A stretch of 64,000 nucleotides of DNA from Flavimaricola marinus (GTDB lineage: Bacteria; Pseudomonadota; Alphaproteobacteria; Rhodobacterales; Rhodobacteraceae). Below, one piece after another: positions 27,472 to 36,995 of the stretch. The translations under genes were made by a program, and so were the position numbers. The DNA lies in the NCBI RefSeq assembly GCF_900184895.1, contig NZ_FXZK01000002.1, positions 372,001 to 436,000 of the forward strand, in the 5' to 3' direction. The number at the start of each line of letters is the position of its first letter. The first letter of the stretch is position 1. Below the pieces are notes generated by a model. It saw nothing but the letters and a program-made list of their open reading frames with translations. It ran no database searches and had not been told where the DNA came from.

Positions 27472-28137
27472 CTAGAGATCGCAGCCCTCGAGCCACACGT
27501 CGCTGTGGCTCGCCGGTTCGCACTCCTCCTCCACGAGAGCGGCGATCCGGCCGGCACGCTCGATCAGCTCGGGAGCATCGACATCGGCGAGCTTCAGAGC
27601 CCCCGGCGCTATCATCACGGCGACCATCTTGAGGAAAGCGTCAAGCGGGACATCGCTCGGAGAGGCACCGAAATGGGCCTCACTCGCGGCGTAGAGCCCG
27701 TCGATCCACGTGCCGTCCGGCCCGGCGCCCATCGGAACCCGGTTCAGGAACAGCGCCAGGATCTGGGGTTTCGTCAGCGCCGCTTCCAGACCGATGGCGT
27801 ATCCTGACTGGCGGATCTTGTGCAGACCGGGCGTGAAGTCCGCGAAACCGTCCGATTTGGCCAGACTCTGCGTGATGGTCGTCGCACCGGCACCTGGCGT
27901 GGTGAAATCGACACCATAATGGCTGCCGAAGGCCGGATCCTCGACCGCGAGAAGGATCGCCCGCCTATCAACGCCCAGCGCCACCCCACCCTGCCCTGCC
28001 GCGATAAGTGCATTGGCCTCTTGTTCGAGCGACTGCGCGTCGGCGCGTGCATCACGATAGCCGGTATAACCGTATCCCACGAAAAGAGCTGCGGCCAAGA
28101 AACATAGCCAAATGACAGTTCGGAATAGTCTTCGCAT
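27472..28137 (-). CDS. GT51-only peptidoglycan glycosyltransferase-like protein
   Basis: A 221-residue protein with an N-terminal membrane anchor (MRRLFRTVIWLCFLAAALFVGYGY) and a compact GT51 domain: AVEDPAFGSHYGVDF carries the catalytic Glu motif, GATTITQSLAKS the second motif, and KPQILALFLNRVPMG the third. There is no transpeptidase domain. GT51 enzymes polymerise lipid II; monofunctional versions such as MtgA are about 240 residues. The spacing is shorter than usual, so activity is likely but not certain. It lies upstream of rne on the same strand. Confidence 0.75.
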   Translation of the reverse strand: MRRLFRTVIWLCFLAAALFVGYGYTGYRDARADAQSLEQEANALIAAGQGGVALGVDRRAILLAVEDPAFGSHYGVDFTTPGAGATTITQSLAKSDGFADFTPGLHKIRQSGYAIGLEAALTKPQILALFLNRVPMGAGPDGTWIDGLYAASEAHFGASPSDVPLDAFLKMVAVMIAPGALKLADVDAPELIERAGRIAALVEEECEPASHSDVWLEGCDL

Positions 28138-28266
28138 GGTAATCTCAATACGGTTTGGTGGCCTCGAAAGACCGTGGTGTTGGTATTGCCCTTCGGTGAC
28201 CGGACAGCATTCTTCGTGGGAATATGATCATCTCCGGCGCCGACTGCTCAGCGCAGAAATTTGCCG

Positions 28267-29601
28267 CTACCCGACATAATCCGACCGTTGCAGTCCGTAT
28301 TTGGCCATCTTTTCGTTGAGTGTCCTGCGCGGCAAGCACAGTTCGTCCATCACGGCGACGATGCTGCCCTTGTGCCGACGCATGGTATTGTCGATCAACA
28401 TCCGCTCGAACGCCTCGACGAATTCCTTCAGCGGCTTTCCCTCGGTCGTCATTGCGGCCTGTGTCTCATCGGTATCGGCCATCAGGAGCGATGCGATCGT
28501 TCCTGTGCCGCGTCGGTTTTGCAGGACTGCACGCTCGGCCACGTTAATGAGTTGCCGCACGTTCCCCGGCCAAGGGGCTTGCAGGAGCTGCGCTGCCTCC
28601 TGGGCGCTTACCTCGGGGGCATCACAGCCATATTCCTCTGCATATTGCTCAGAGAGACGCGCAAAGAGCGTCAGGATGTCTTCGCCACGTTGCCGCAGTG
28701 GCGGAACGGTGATCCGCAGAGCCGCAAGTCTGTAGAACAGGTCGGGGCGGAGAACGCTTTCACAGGTCTTGCCTTCATCCTGAAGATTGCAGATGGCGAC
28801 GATCCGGGTCTCGGCGGGCGTCCCCTGATCGTTGATCGCGGTCAGAAGGCGGGCCTGCATGGCCTGCCCCAGTGCCTCGATATCCTCGAGCACCAGCGTG
28901 CCACCGCGCGCCTCCTCGATCGCAGGCAGACCCTCGTCTTCGGCCGTGGGGCCAAAAAGGCGCCGGGCGAGAGTCTCCTCGTCAAAAGCCGAACAACTGA
29001 TCAGAACGAATTTCTTTGACGCACGCGCACCGACAGCATGCAGCGCATGGGCGATCAGCGTCTTGCCGGTTCCGGTTTCGCCTTCGATCAGCACGTGTCC
29101 GTCAGCTTGGCCCAGATCGAGGATATCTTCCTTGAGCCGTTCCATGACGGGGCTTGCGCCGATCAGTTTCTTCATCAGAGCCGATCCGTCGCTGAGTTCG
29201 CGGCGGAGCGCCCTGTTGTCGAGCGTCAGTCGCCGGGCGACGGTCGCCTTCTTGGCCAGTTCGGTCATCCGGTCGGGATTGAACGGCTTTTCGAGGAAAT
29301 CGAAGGCGCCGATCCGCATCGCCTCGACCGCCATCGGCACGTCGCCGTGACCGGTGATCATGATGACGGGCAATGTCGAATCGACCGACTTGAGCTTCTT
29401 GAGGAGTTGCATCCCGTCCATGCCGGGCATCCTGATGTCGCTCACCACGATGCCGGGATAGTCGGGGTTCAGCCCACGCAGGGCGTCTTCTGCACTGGCG
29501 AACGTTTCGGTATCGAACCCCGACAGGGCCAGCCACTGGCTGATCGACTGGCGCATGTCTTTTTCGTCGTCAACGATTGCGACTTTCATGGATTTGCTCA
29601 T
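28267..29601 (-). CDS. dctD: DctD-like response regulator with AAA+ domain lacking GAFTGA
   Basis: 444 residues from the ATG at 29601, preceded by GAGGACC; an ATG at 29628 overlapping the kinase stop is an alternative. The REC domain has phospho-acceptor D55 (VVSDIRMPGMDG). The AAA+ domain has Walker A GETGTGKT near 168. The loop-1 region reads ISCSAFDEETLARRLFGP and lacks the GAFTGA motif that contacts sigma-54. A Fis-type HTH (KGSIVAVMDELCLPRRTLNEKM in outline) ends the protein. It resembles DctD but probably works without sigma-54, as R. capsulatus NtrC does; this is inferred. Confidence 0.85.
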   Translation of the reverse strand: MSKSMKVAIVDDEKDMRQSISQWLALSGFDTETFASAEDALRGLNPDYPGIVVSDIRMPGMDGMQLLKKLKSVDSTLPVIMITGHGDVPMAVEAMRIGAFDFLEKPFNPDRMTELAKKATVARRLTLDNRALRRELSDGSALMKKLIGASPVMERLKEDILDLGQADGHVLIEGETGTGKTLIAHALHAVGARASKKFVLISCSAFDEETLARRLFGPTAEDEGLPAIEEARGGTLVLEDIEALGQAMQARLLTAINDQGTPAETRIVAICNLQDEGKTCESVLRPDLFYRLAALRITVPPLRQRGEDILTLFARLSEQYAEEYGCDAPEVSAQEAAQLLQAPWPGNVRQLINVAERAVLQNRRGTGTIASLLMADTDETQAAMTTEGKPLKEFVEAFERMLIDNTMRRHKGSIVAVMDELCLPRRTLNEKMAKYGLQRSDYVG

Positions 29602-29624
29602 TGGCCGGTCCTCATGACTTGCAT

Positions 29625-31400
29625 TCATTCCGCAGCGGAAATCTCTTGCTCTTGCTCTAACACCGGAAGTTGCACTTCAAATACGGCGCCACCGGCAGCC
29701 GCATTGCGCGCCGTCAGACGTCCACCAAGGTCGTTGACGATGCCGGATGAAATAGCAAGGCCCAAACCCACCCCATCACCGGGTTGTTTGGTCGTGTAAA
29801 ATGGCTCGAACAGGTTCTCAAGATCTTCGACGCCGGGACCATTGTCGCGCACCGTCAACACGACCGTCTCGCCTTGGGCCAGCAAGATATCGATCTTGGG
29901 ATCGCGGATCCCTTTGGTGGCATCCAGTGCATTGCGCAGAAGATTGATGATCACCTGTTCCAGTCGCAGCCTGTCCCCGAGGATCATGACGGGATCCGAT
30001 GGCAGCGTGCGTGTGATATCAACCGAACGGGTTTTCAATTGCGGCTCCATCATAGCCAACGCGGCGGACACACAAGCCCTTGTATCCACTGGCTCAAACG
30101 CATCCGAACCCTTGCGGGCATAGCTTTTCAGTTGCCGCGTGATTGCCCCCATCCGGTCGATCAGGTCGTCGATCCGCTGGAACGACGACAAGGCCTCATC
30201 CGGCCGTTTTCGTGTTAGCAGGAGCCGCGCTCCGGCGAGATAGGTCTTCATGGCCGCCAGCGGCTGGTTCAGCTCGTGGCTGACGGCAGCCGACATCTCG
30301 CCCAAGACGGCCAGCTTGGAGGACTGTGCAAGCGTTTGTTCGGCCACTTCCAGAGTGCGCTCGACCTTCTCTCTCTCGGCGATTTCCTGCTGGAGCCGAG
30401 CGTTCAATGCGCGCAGTTCTGCCGATTCCCTTTGGAACAACACGAGCCGCGAAGCGGTCTTGCGCGAGGATACCCAAAACCCCATGGCGAGCAGGATCGC
30501 GAATCCCATGATCTCGAGCGCCAGCACGCCGTTCACACGTTCCCGGACCGAGGTGTAGGCCGTATAGCTGACCATCGTCCAACCCTGGAACGGCACGCGC
30601 AATTCGCGCCGCATCACCGCTTCGCCCCGGACGTAGGCATCGACAGGCAAGGCAGACCAATCCTGCGTCGCGCGGATTGCCCGCTCGATGGCTGAAGGCG
30701 CGGATTGCACCGCGAGCGCGGTGTCCTCCTCTTGCCCGCGCCAGCGCGGCTCCGTCGCCAAGATGATCTTGCCCTCGCTGTCCGTCACCAGGACGGCGTC
30801 GACCGTGCCCGCCCACGACCGCTCCAGCTTGGCCAGGTCGACCTCGACGGAGATCACGCCGAGCGTCACACCTGTCGATTCGATCCTGCGGGAATAAAAG
30901 AAGGCGTAGCCGGCGGTCTCACGCGGGATCGAGCTGAAGACGGTTGCGTTGGATTGCTGTGCTTCGACGAAGTAAGGCGCCTGGTCGTGGAATTCTCCGA
31001 GACGATTGCGGTCCGTCGCCGCGACGACGCGTCCGTCCCGGTCATAGAGCATGATCGACGCCGCGCCGATTTCATCGACGAACGACAACAGTCGCAGGGT
31101 CGAGCGCGAATAGTCCGCCGAATTCAGGGCCCCGATCAGCTCGGGATCCCGGGCCAGCAGTTGTGGAACGATGGAATTGCGCTGCAACTCGCTGAGCAGG
31201 TTGCCCGCATAGAGCGTCAGCCTCACTTCGGAGCGGTTTCGCGTGGTCTCGGTAAACCGTTCCGTCAGCAGCAGATTTGTCCAGTAGACCACAGCAAGCG
31301 CGGTCAGGCAGAACAACGCGACGCTGCCCCGAACCAGCCAACGCCGACGCGGGCGGGACAGTCGGGCCAAGCCGCGTCGTTTTGGAGCTGTCTGTGCCAT
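29625..31400 (-). CDS. dctB: DctB-like sensor histidine kinase
   Basis: 591 residues. A membrane helix near residues 24-45 and another near 298-318 (ALEIMGFAILLAMGFW) flank a periplasmic double-Cache/PAS-like sensor (~46-295). A coiled coil with HisKA (GEMSAAVSHELNQPLAAMKTYL; phospho-His in SHELNQP) and HATPase (NLLRNALDAT, DNGPGV, GVGLGLAISSGIV) follow. The SHELNQPLAA context is typical of DctB kinases for C4-dicarboxylates. It is directly upstream of the response-regulator gene. No dct transporter is in the window, so the signal is an inference. Confidence 0.87.
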   Translation of the reverse strand: MAQTAPKRRGLARLSRPRRRWLVRGSVALFCLTALAVVYWTNLLLTERFTETTRNRSEVRLTLYAGNLLSELQRNSIVPQLLARDPELIGALNSADYSRSTLRLLSFVDEIGAASIMLYDRDGRVVAATDRNRLGEFHDQAPYFVEAQQSNATVFSSIPRETAGYAFFYSRRIESTGVTLGVISVEVDLAKLERSWAGTVDAVLVTDSEGKIILATEPRWRGQEEDTALAVQSAPSAIERAIRATQDWSALPVDAYVRGEAVMRRELRVPFQGWTMVSYTAYTSVRERVNGVLALEIMGFAILLAMGFWVSSRKTASRLVLFQRESAELRALNARLQQEIAEREKVERTLEVAEQTLAQSSKLAVLGEMSAAVSHELNQPLAAMKTYLAGARLLLTRKRPDEALSSFQRIDDLIDRMGAITRQLKSYARKGSDAFEPVDTRACVSAALAMMEPQLKTRSVDITRTLPSDPVMILGDRLRLEQVIINLLRNALDATKGIRDPKIDILLAQGETVVLTVRDNGPGVEDLENLFEPFYTTKQPGDGVGLGLAISSGIVNDLGGRLTARNAAAGGAVFEVQLPVLEQEQEISAAE

Positions 31401-31489
31401 GATCGGACTCTAGGCTGCGGACCAGACCACGTCCAGCGGCAGCACGATCAATCATCGGCAGCCTCTCGCCCAAACATCCGCCAAACGGA

Positions 31490-32161
31490 TCAGACGCTGG
31501 CGAGGGCTCCCACCATTCCGGCAAAGAGCGGCTCGCCCTGAATGCCGCCATGCGCCTTGTCCACCGCCCTTTCGGGGTGCGGCATCATGCCAAGCACGCG
31601 GCGGTTTGCCGACAGGACGCCTGCGATGTCCTCGACCGATCCGTTTGGATTGTTCCCGGCATACCGGAAAGCGACCCGATCTTCTGCGTTCAGTGTCTCG
31701 AGCGTAGCTGCATCGGCATAATAGTTACCATCGTGATGCGCGATCGGCAGGGCGATTTCCTCGCCGCGACCGTATCGTGCCGTGAAATCGGACGCGGTGG
31801 TTTCGACCCGCAGACCCTGGCTCTTGCAGACGAATTTGATGCCGGCGTTTCGCATCAGGGCGCCGGGCAGAAGACCGGTCTCCGTCAGAACCTGAAATCC
31901 GTTGCAGACCCCGAGCACATAGCCACCCCGCTCCGCATGATCGACAAGCGCCTTGCAAACCGGAGATTGGGCAGCAATCGCCCCGCAGCGCAGATAGTCG
32001 CCGAATGAGAAGCCGCCCGGAACAGCCACGATGTCGAGCCCCGACGGCAGACCCGCCTCCTTGTGCCAGACCATCGTCACCTGTGCCCCGGCGGCCTTGA
32101 GAGCCACGGCCATGTCGCGATCGCAATTCGATCCGGGGAATACAATCACAGCGGCTTTCAT
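31490..32161 (-). CDS. purQ: Phosphoribosylformylglycinamidine synthase, glutaminase subunit
   Basis: A 223-residue class I glutamine amidotransferase domain supplying ammonia to PurL. The nucleophile is in [15 protein letters not shown] (Cys near residue 86), and catalytic His/Glu in [10 protein letters not shown] near the C-terminus. The start [21 protein letters not shown] is canonical. A much longer open frame upstream is antisense to the dehydrogenase gene and not real. It follows purC and purS but is separated from purS by an alcohol dehydrogenase gene. Confidence 0.97.
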   Translation of the reverse strand: MKAAVIVFPGSNCDRDMAVALKAAGAQVTMVWHKEAGLPSGLDIVAVPGGFSFGDYLRCGAIAAQSPVCKALVDHAERGGYVLGVCNGFQVLTETGLLPGALMRNAGIKFVCKSQGLRVETTASDFTARYGRGEEIALPIAHHDGNYYADAATLETLNAEDRVAFRYAGNNPNGSVEDIAGVLSANRRVLGMMPHPERAVDKAHGGIQGEPLFAGMVGALASV

Positions 32162-32181
32162 CGGGCAGGCTCCTTGACGAT

Positions 32182-33222
32182 TCAAGTTAGAAAATCGGTG
32201 ATTACGGCCACACCGGGCGGTGTCGGCCCATTGAACGCGGCGAGTTCCCGGCCGGTCTCGGACAAGGCGATCTCGCGTGTCACCAACGGGGCAAAATCGA
32301 TGCCGGATGCTTCGATGAAGCTCAAGAGGCTGGGATAGCGCCAGCTTGGCATGCCGCGCGTCCCGAAGAGCGCGAGATTGCGCATGTAGACGGCGTTCAT
32401 GTTGATCTCCATGTGTGCAGTATGGCCCAACGGCATCCCCACCTGCACATGGCGGCCCAAGGGGCGGAGGCATTCGATCGACGCATTCGTCGTTTCCTGA
32501 ATGCCCAACGCCTCGACACTGACGTGGGCACCGCCCCCCGTCAGGTCCGTAATTCGTGCGGCAGTGGAGCCCTCCCTTGCGTCCACCGCCGCCTCGGCCC
32601 CGAGGCTCAAGGCATAGCCGAGCTTCTCGGGAACGATATCGACCGCAACGACCCGCGCGCCCATTGCGCGACCGAGGATCAATGCGGACAAACCCACGCC
32701 ACCAACGCCGTGGACAGCGAGCCACTCGCCCGGTTGCAGCGCCGCCCGACCGGTCAACGCGTGCCAAGCTGTCGTCACCCGACACCCCAGACCGGCGGCG
32801 ATCGTCGGCGACATGCCTTCCGGTAGCGGCGTCAAATTATGATCGAACGGAACCGCGACATATTCCGCAAACGCTCCGGGTTCGACGAAACCCGGCAACC
32901 GTTGATCCGGGCAGGTGTTGCCGTTTCCCGACTGGCACGCCGGGCAAGAGCCGCAGGCCAGAATAAACGGCGCAATCAGTCGATCTCCGACGCTGTAGGT
33001 CGCCCGTGGCCCTGCGGCCACGACCTCACCGCAGTACTCATGCCCCCCGATCTGACCGGGCTTAATCCGCGGATGTTCCCCCACCCAGCCATGCCAGTCG
33101 GACCGACAAACGCCGCAGGCCAAGACCTTGAGGACCACACCATCGTCCGGGCAAGCAGGCTCAGGCATCTGTTCAATCGACAGATCGGCCCGGAACTCAC
33201 GCAGGACGGCGGTGCGCATCAC
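32182..33222 (-). CDS. Zinc-dependent alcohol dehydrogenase (MDR superfamily)
   Basis: A 346-residue medium-chain dehydrogenase. Catalytic zinc ligands are in [11 protein letters not shown] (Cys38 region) and GGHEYCGEV; the structural zinc lobe has [15 protein letters not shown]; the NAD(P)-binding loop is [11 protein letters not shown]. Its ATG is 1 bp from the purS stop and its stop is 20 bp from purQ, so it is cotranscribed with the purine genes, an unusual setting. Substrate unknown. Confidence 0.9.
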   Translation of the reverse strand: MMRTAVLREFRADLSIEQMPEPACPDDGVVLKVLACGVCRSDWHGWVGEHPRIKPGQIGGHEYCGEVVAAGPRATYSVGDRLIAPFILACGSCPACQSGNGNTCPDQRLPGFVEPGAFAEYVAVPFDHNLTPLPEGMSPTIAAGLGCRVTTAWHALTGRAALQPGEWLAVHGVGGVGLSALILGRAMGARVVAVDIVPEKLGYALSLGAEAAVDAREGSTAARITDLTGGGAHVSVEALGIQETTNASIECLRPLGRHVQVGMPLGHTAHMEINMNAVYMRNLALFGTRGMPSWRYPSLLSFIEASGIDFAPLVTREIALSETGRELAAFNGPTPPGVAVITDFLT

Positions 33223-33223
33223 C

Positions 33224-33466
33224 TCAGGCGATCTCCACCCGGTAGCTTTCGATCACTGTGTTGGCGAGCAGCTTCTCGCACATCCGCGTGACATTTGCTT
33301 CCGCCTCGGCAGCGCTGGTCTCTGCCAGGTCAAGCTCGATGACCTTGCCCTGCCGCACACCTTCCACACCGTCGAATCCCAAAGCCCCCAAGGCATGGCG
33401 AACCGCTTCGCCCTGTGGGTCCAGAACGCCAGTTTTCAACATGACCGTAACGCGCGCCTTCATCAT
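33224..33466 (-). CDS. purS: Phosphoribosylformylglycinamidine synthase subunit PurS
   Basis: An 80-residue PurS, the small subunit of the PurSQL complex. MMKARVTVMLKTGVLDPQGEAV and VRQGKVIELDL are typical. The second Met may be the actual start. It lies 50 bp downstream of purC. Confidence 0.95.
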   Translation of the reverse strand: MMKARVTVMLKTGVLDPQGEAVRHALGALGFDGVEGVRQGKVIELDLAETSAAEAEANVTRMCEKLLANTVIESYRVEIA

Positions 33467-33516
33467 CTTGTCTCCGCTGGTGCCTTCATCTTGGCAAATA
33501 AACTCAATTCCGACAG

Positions 33517-34278
33517 TCAGTTGATCAGAGTCGGCTTGGGCCGATGCGTCACGTTTGACGGAAGAACACCCAAACGTCGAGCCACTTCGGTATAGGCATC
33601 GGTCAACGATCCGAGATCGCGGCGGAACACATCCTTGTCGAGCTTCGCCCCGGTTTCGATATCCCAGAGTCGGCAGGAGTCGGGGCTGATCTCATCAGCC
33701 ACCACGAGCCGCGGGAACTCGCCATCCCAGACACGCCCGATCTCGATCTTGAAATCGACGAGCTTGATACCGACGCCGTGCATGACCCCAGACATGAAGT
33801 CGTTCACCCGCAGCGCCAGCGCAATGATGTCGTCCAGATCCTGTTGCGACGCCCAGCCGAACGCGATGATGTATTCCTCGGGCACAAGCGGGTCGCCCAG
33901 CTTGTCGTCCTTGTAGCTGAATTCAACGATCGGCCGTGGCAACAAGGTGCCCTCTTCCATCCCGAGCCGCTTTGCCATCGACCCTGCGGCATAATTGCGC
34001 ACGATCACTTCGAGTGGCACGATCTCCACTTGCCGGATCAATTGCTCGCGCATGTTGAGCCGTTTGATGAAATGCGTCGGCACGCCGATCGACTGCAGAC
34101 CGGTCATGAAAAACTCGGACAGGCGGTTGTTCAGCACGCCCTTCCCGTCGATAACGTCCTTCTTTGCGCCGTTTCCGGCGGTCGCATCGTCCTTGAAATA
34201 TTGCACCAAAGTGCCCGGCTCAGGTCCCTCGAAAAGGATCTTGGCCTTGCCTTCATAAACCTTTTTCCGACGTGCCAT
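33517..34278 (-). CDS. purC: SAICAR synthetase
   Basis: 253 residues; the start [20 protein letters not shown] is canonical and a longer frame to 34362 is rejected. It ligates aspartate to CAIR in purine synthesis. ATP-binding KVYEGKAKI, the signature [20 protein letters not shown], and the second signature [10 protein letters not shown] with [16 protein letters not shown] are all present. It is the first gene of the purC-purS-adh-purQ set, divergent from the ATPase zeta-subunit gene. Confidence 0.98.
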   Translation of the reverse strand: MARRKKVYEGKAKILFEGPEPGTLVQYFKDDATAGNGAKKDVIDGKGVLNNRLSEFFMTGLQSIGVPTHFIKRLNMREQLIRQVEIVPLEVIVRNYAAGSMAKRLGMEEGTLLPRPIVEFSYKDDKLGDPLVPEEYIIAFGWASQQDLDDIIALALRVNDFMSGVMHGVGIKLVDFKIEIGRVWDGEFPRLVVADEISPDSCRLWDIETGAKLDKDVFRRDLGSLTDAYTEVARRLGVLPSNVTHRPKPTLIN

Positions 34279-34416
34279 TGGCTCTCCAGACTCTAGGCGC
34301 CAGACACCCGGGCGGCGCGATAGAATGCCTCTTACGCGAACCCCCCCTTGCGGGCAAGCCACCTGAGAGGCATATCATAGGGTCCATACCCTGTTCCAAG
34401 CCAAGGACCGCGACAC

Positions 34417-34731
34417 ATGTCCACCTTCGACGACCGCGAACACGCCTTTGAGGCGAAATTCGCCCACGACGCCGAGATGCAGTTCAAAGCCGAAGCCCGA
34501 CGCAACAAACTGCTCGGTCTCTGGGCCGCCGATCTGATGGGCAAAACCGGCGACGACGCCGCTGCCTATGCACAAGAGGTGATCAAGTCCGATTTCGAAG
34601 AAGCGGGCCATGAGGACGTCTACCGCAAGGTATCAGGCGATCTCGCGGGCAAAGCCGACGAAGCGACCATCCGTGCCAAGATGGCGGAATTGCTGATCGA
34701 GGCCAAAGCCCAGCTTCTGACCGAGTTCTAA
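34417..34731 (+). CDS. F1-ATPase inhibitor zeta subunit (DUF1476)
   Basis: A 104-residue all-helical protein. MSTFDDREHAFEAKFAHDAEMQFKAEARRNKLLGLWAA in outline is the conserved opening of the zeta subunit, which inhibits the alphaproteobacterial F1-ATPase in Paracoccus denitrificans through its N-terminal segment. The family is restricted to alphaproteobacteria and the divergent pairing with purC is common there, which supports the taxonomic call. A short GC-rich hairpin follows the stop codon. Confidence 0.93.
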   Translation: MSTFDDREHAFEAKFAHDAEMQFKAEARRNKLLGLWAADLMGKTGDDAAAYAQEVIKSDFEEAGHEDVYRKVSGDLAGKADEATIRAKMAELLIEAKAQLLTEF

Positions 34732-34738
34732 GCAAAGT

Positions 34739-34757
34739 GGCGGGCTTCTTGCCCGCC
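34739..34757 (+). terminator. Short hairpin after the zeta-subunit gene
   Basis: GGCGGGC and GCCCGCC form a 7-bp GC stem around TTCTT, 8 bp after the stop codon. No T-run follows. Confidence 0.45.
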
Positions 34758-35016
34758 CACCCATCGGCCGAAACTGCGGGGCAGAGCCAACAGCTGGCCG
34801 CCTCGACCTTCCGCTGCGGCGTGTGACTTACGTCACTCATGCGGCTCATGTGGATGCGTCGAGCCTATCCCTTGCGGCCGAGCCGTCTTTCCGAAATCCA
34901 TTTACCTTAAACCAGCCGCACATCACCCGATCGGTTTAACGCGCAGTTCACCGCCGCGCGGCTAGGTCTGCCAGACCAGCGGCGGCGTTCGCCCCGGTTC
35001 TTGACGGAGTGAGCCT

Positions 35017-36984
35017 TTGACGACGACCCTTCCCCAGAGCAATCCAGAATCCGCACAAGGCCAAGCAACCGCGCCGCAAAGGTCCCGAGGATTGGCCTCA
35101 TTCCCGCGCCTTCTGCCTCGGCTGTTCGGCCCGGTGATGATGATTGTCTGTGGCCTTCTGTTGTTTCAGAAGACCGAACCGGGTTTTGGCTCCGAGGTCG
35201 TCACCGCGCTTGCAGACATCGCTCCGGGCGCTTGGCTGCTTGCAATCGTGGCCGCAATCGTGAGCCTCTGGGCAGTGGGCCACTACGACGCAATCGTGCA
35301 CAGCGCCGCCGGCACCAGAATCGCGCCGGCCCGCGCCCGGGCAGCCGGACGCCGTGCCATCGCCGTCGGACAGGCGGTAGGATTCGGGACGATCACCGGG
35401 GCTCTCGTCCGTTGGCGGAGCTTACCGGAGTTGGGGTTGGTCGACCTGACGAAGTTCTCGGTCGCGGTCAGCCTATCGTTCATGGCAGCTTGGGCCGTCA
35501 TCGCGGGAAGCATGGCCGTCATTGTCTGGGGCGGGGTTGCCGGTTCGGTCCTGTTGCTCGGCATTTGCCTGTTGGGAGCGCGCCTTCCGATCCCCAAACT
35601 GCCGGGCCTGCCCTACCTTCGTCGCGCACATCTGGGCGGGCTCTTGGTATGGACATTGGTTGATACGCTTGCCGCGGCGATCGTGCTGTGGGCGTTCTTG
35701 CCCATGGAGTTCAGCTCGTCGTTGCCCTTGTTCTTTTTCGCTTATCTGGCGGCACTCGGCGCAGGAATGATCTCTCAGAGCCCCGGAGGAATCGGGGCCT
35801 TCGAGCTGACACTCATAGCCTTGTTGCCGCATTCCGATCCGGCGGCGCTTCTCGCGGCAACGCTTGGCTACCGCCTCGTGTATCACATCGGCCCAGCCAT
35901 ACTTGCGCTGGTGATATTGATCCGACCGGCCCGACAGCCGCGGGTTGGCAACATGCAGCTCGACCTGTCGATCAACTCGGATCGCGCCCGACGGATCGCC
36001 GCACACCCTGATTGGGGGCTGATGGGTCAAGGCGCCTGCGTGTTGTTGTCTGGTGCCAGCCAACACGGATGGATGGTCAGACAGGCTCCGGGCACATTGG
36101 CGGCAATCGGCCCTGCACTCCGGCGTCCGGAGCTTTCGGAACTGGCTTTGGCGGCTCGGATGCGAGGTCGAATCCCGCTCCTCTACAAATGCAGCGATCG
36201 CGAAGCAGCCGCGGCCCGACAGGCAGGATGGAGCACGATGGTCGTCGCAATGGAAGCGATGCTTGATCCTACAGAGTTTTGTCTCGATCGGCCCGCCTTG
36301 CGGCAATTGCGGCGCAAGCTGAGGGGCAGTGAAAAAGCGGGGGTGACCGTCGAGGCAGAGCCTTGCGCGCTACCGTTGCACGAAATGGCCGAAATCAACA
36401 GGGAGTGGGCGCACGCCCACGGTGGCGAACGCGGGTTTTCGATGGGGCGCTTCTGCACCGATCTCATAGGCGATCAAGCCGTCATGCTTGCGTGGCAAAA
36501 CGAGCGGCTGGTGGGATTTGCGACGTTTCACAAGACTGCCGCAGGATGGGGTCTCGACCTCATGCGGCACCGCACCGATGCTCCGTCCGGCACCATGCAG
36601 GCGCTTGTTGCCGCAGGAATCTCGGCGGCCAAATCCGAGAGCGTAGCCCACTTGAGTCTCGCGGCCTGCCCGATCGTGCCGCATTGGCCGGGCCTATTGG
36701 ATCGGCTTCTGACAAAGCACAGAAAGGCGGCGGCAGGTTTGACGCAATTCAAATCCTCTTTCGCCCCGCGCTGGGAGCCACGCTATGCGGCAAGTCGTGA
36801 CCCTGTCTGCCTGATGGCCGGCCTTGCCGCGGTGACATGGGCTGTTCACCGACCTGCCCCGACCGGCCAAAGTGACTTTCGATTTGAACTCGAGCGTCCA
36901 ACGTGCGAAGCCTCGCCCACACCAGCGCTGCGTGACATTCCAACGTTAAACGGCCCTACAGCCGGGATGTCGCGCCTAGATTGA
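35017..36984 (+). CDS. MprF-like membrane protein with DUF2156 domain
   Basis: 655 residues, TTG start with GGAGTGAG upstream. The N-terminal half (~35-305) has about eight membrane helices of the flippase-type domain, including MISQSPGGIGAFELTLI, a signature of this half of MprF. The C-terminal half (~320-600) is a cytoplasmic DUF2156 acyl/aminoacyltransferase domain (EINREWAHAHGGERGFSMGRF in outline). MprF proteins modify phosphatidylglycerol with lysine or alanine and flip it; the amino acid here is unknown. The stop is 12 bp before the downstream methyltransferase start. Confidence 0.85.
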   Translation: MTTTLPQSNPESAQGQATAPQRSRGLASFPRLLPRLFGPVMMIVCGLLLFQKTEPGFGSEVVTALADIAPGAWLLAIVAAIVSLWAVGHYDAIVHSAAGTRIAPARARAAGRRAIAVGQAVGFGTITGALVRWRSLPELGLVDLTKFSVAVSLSFMAAWAVIAGSMAVIVWGGVAGSVLLLGICLLGARLPIPKLPGLPYLRRAHLGGLLVWTLVDTLAAAIVLWAFLPMEFSSSLPLFFFAYLAALGAGMISQSPGGIGAFELTLIALLPHSDPAALLAATLGYRLVYHIGPAILALVILIRPARQPRVGNMQLDLSINSDRARRIAAHPDWGLMGQGACVLLSGASQHGWMVRQAPGTLAAIGPALRRPELSELALAARMRGRIPLLYKCSDREAAAARQAGWSTMVVAMEAMLDPTEFCLDRPALRQLRRKLRGSEKAGVTVEAEPCALPLHEMAEINREWAHAHGGERGFSMGRFCTDLIGDQAVMLAWQNERLVGFATFHKTAAGWGLDLMRHRTDAPSGTMQALVAAGISAAKSESVAHLSLAACPIVPHWPGLLDRLLTKHRKAAAGLTQFKSSFAPRWEPRYAASRDPVCLMAGLAAVTWAVHRPAPTGQSDFRFELERPTCEASPTPALRDIPTLNGPTAGMSRLD

Positions 36985-36995
36985 GGCCCGCCACA

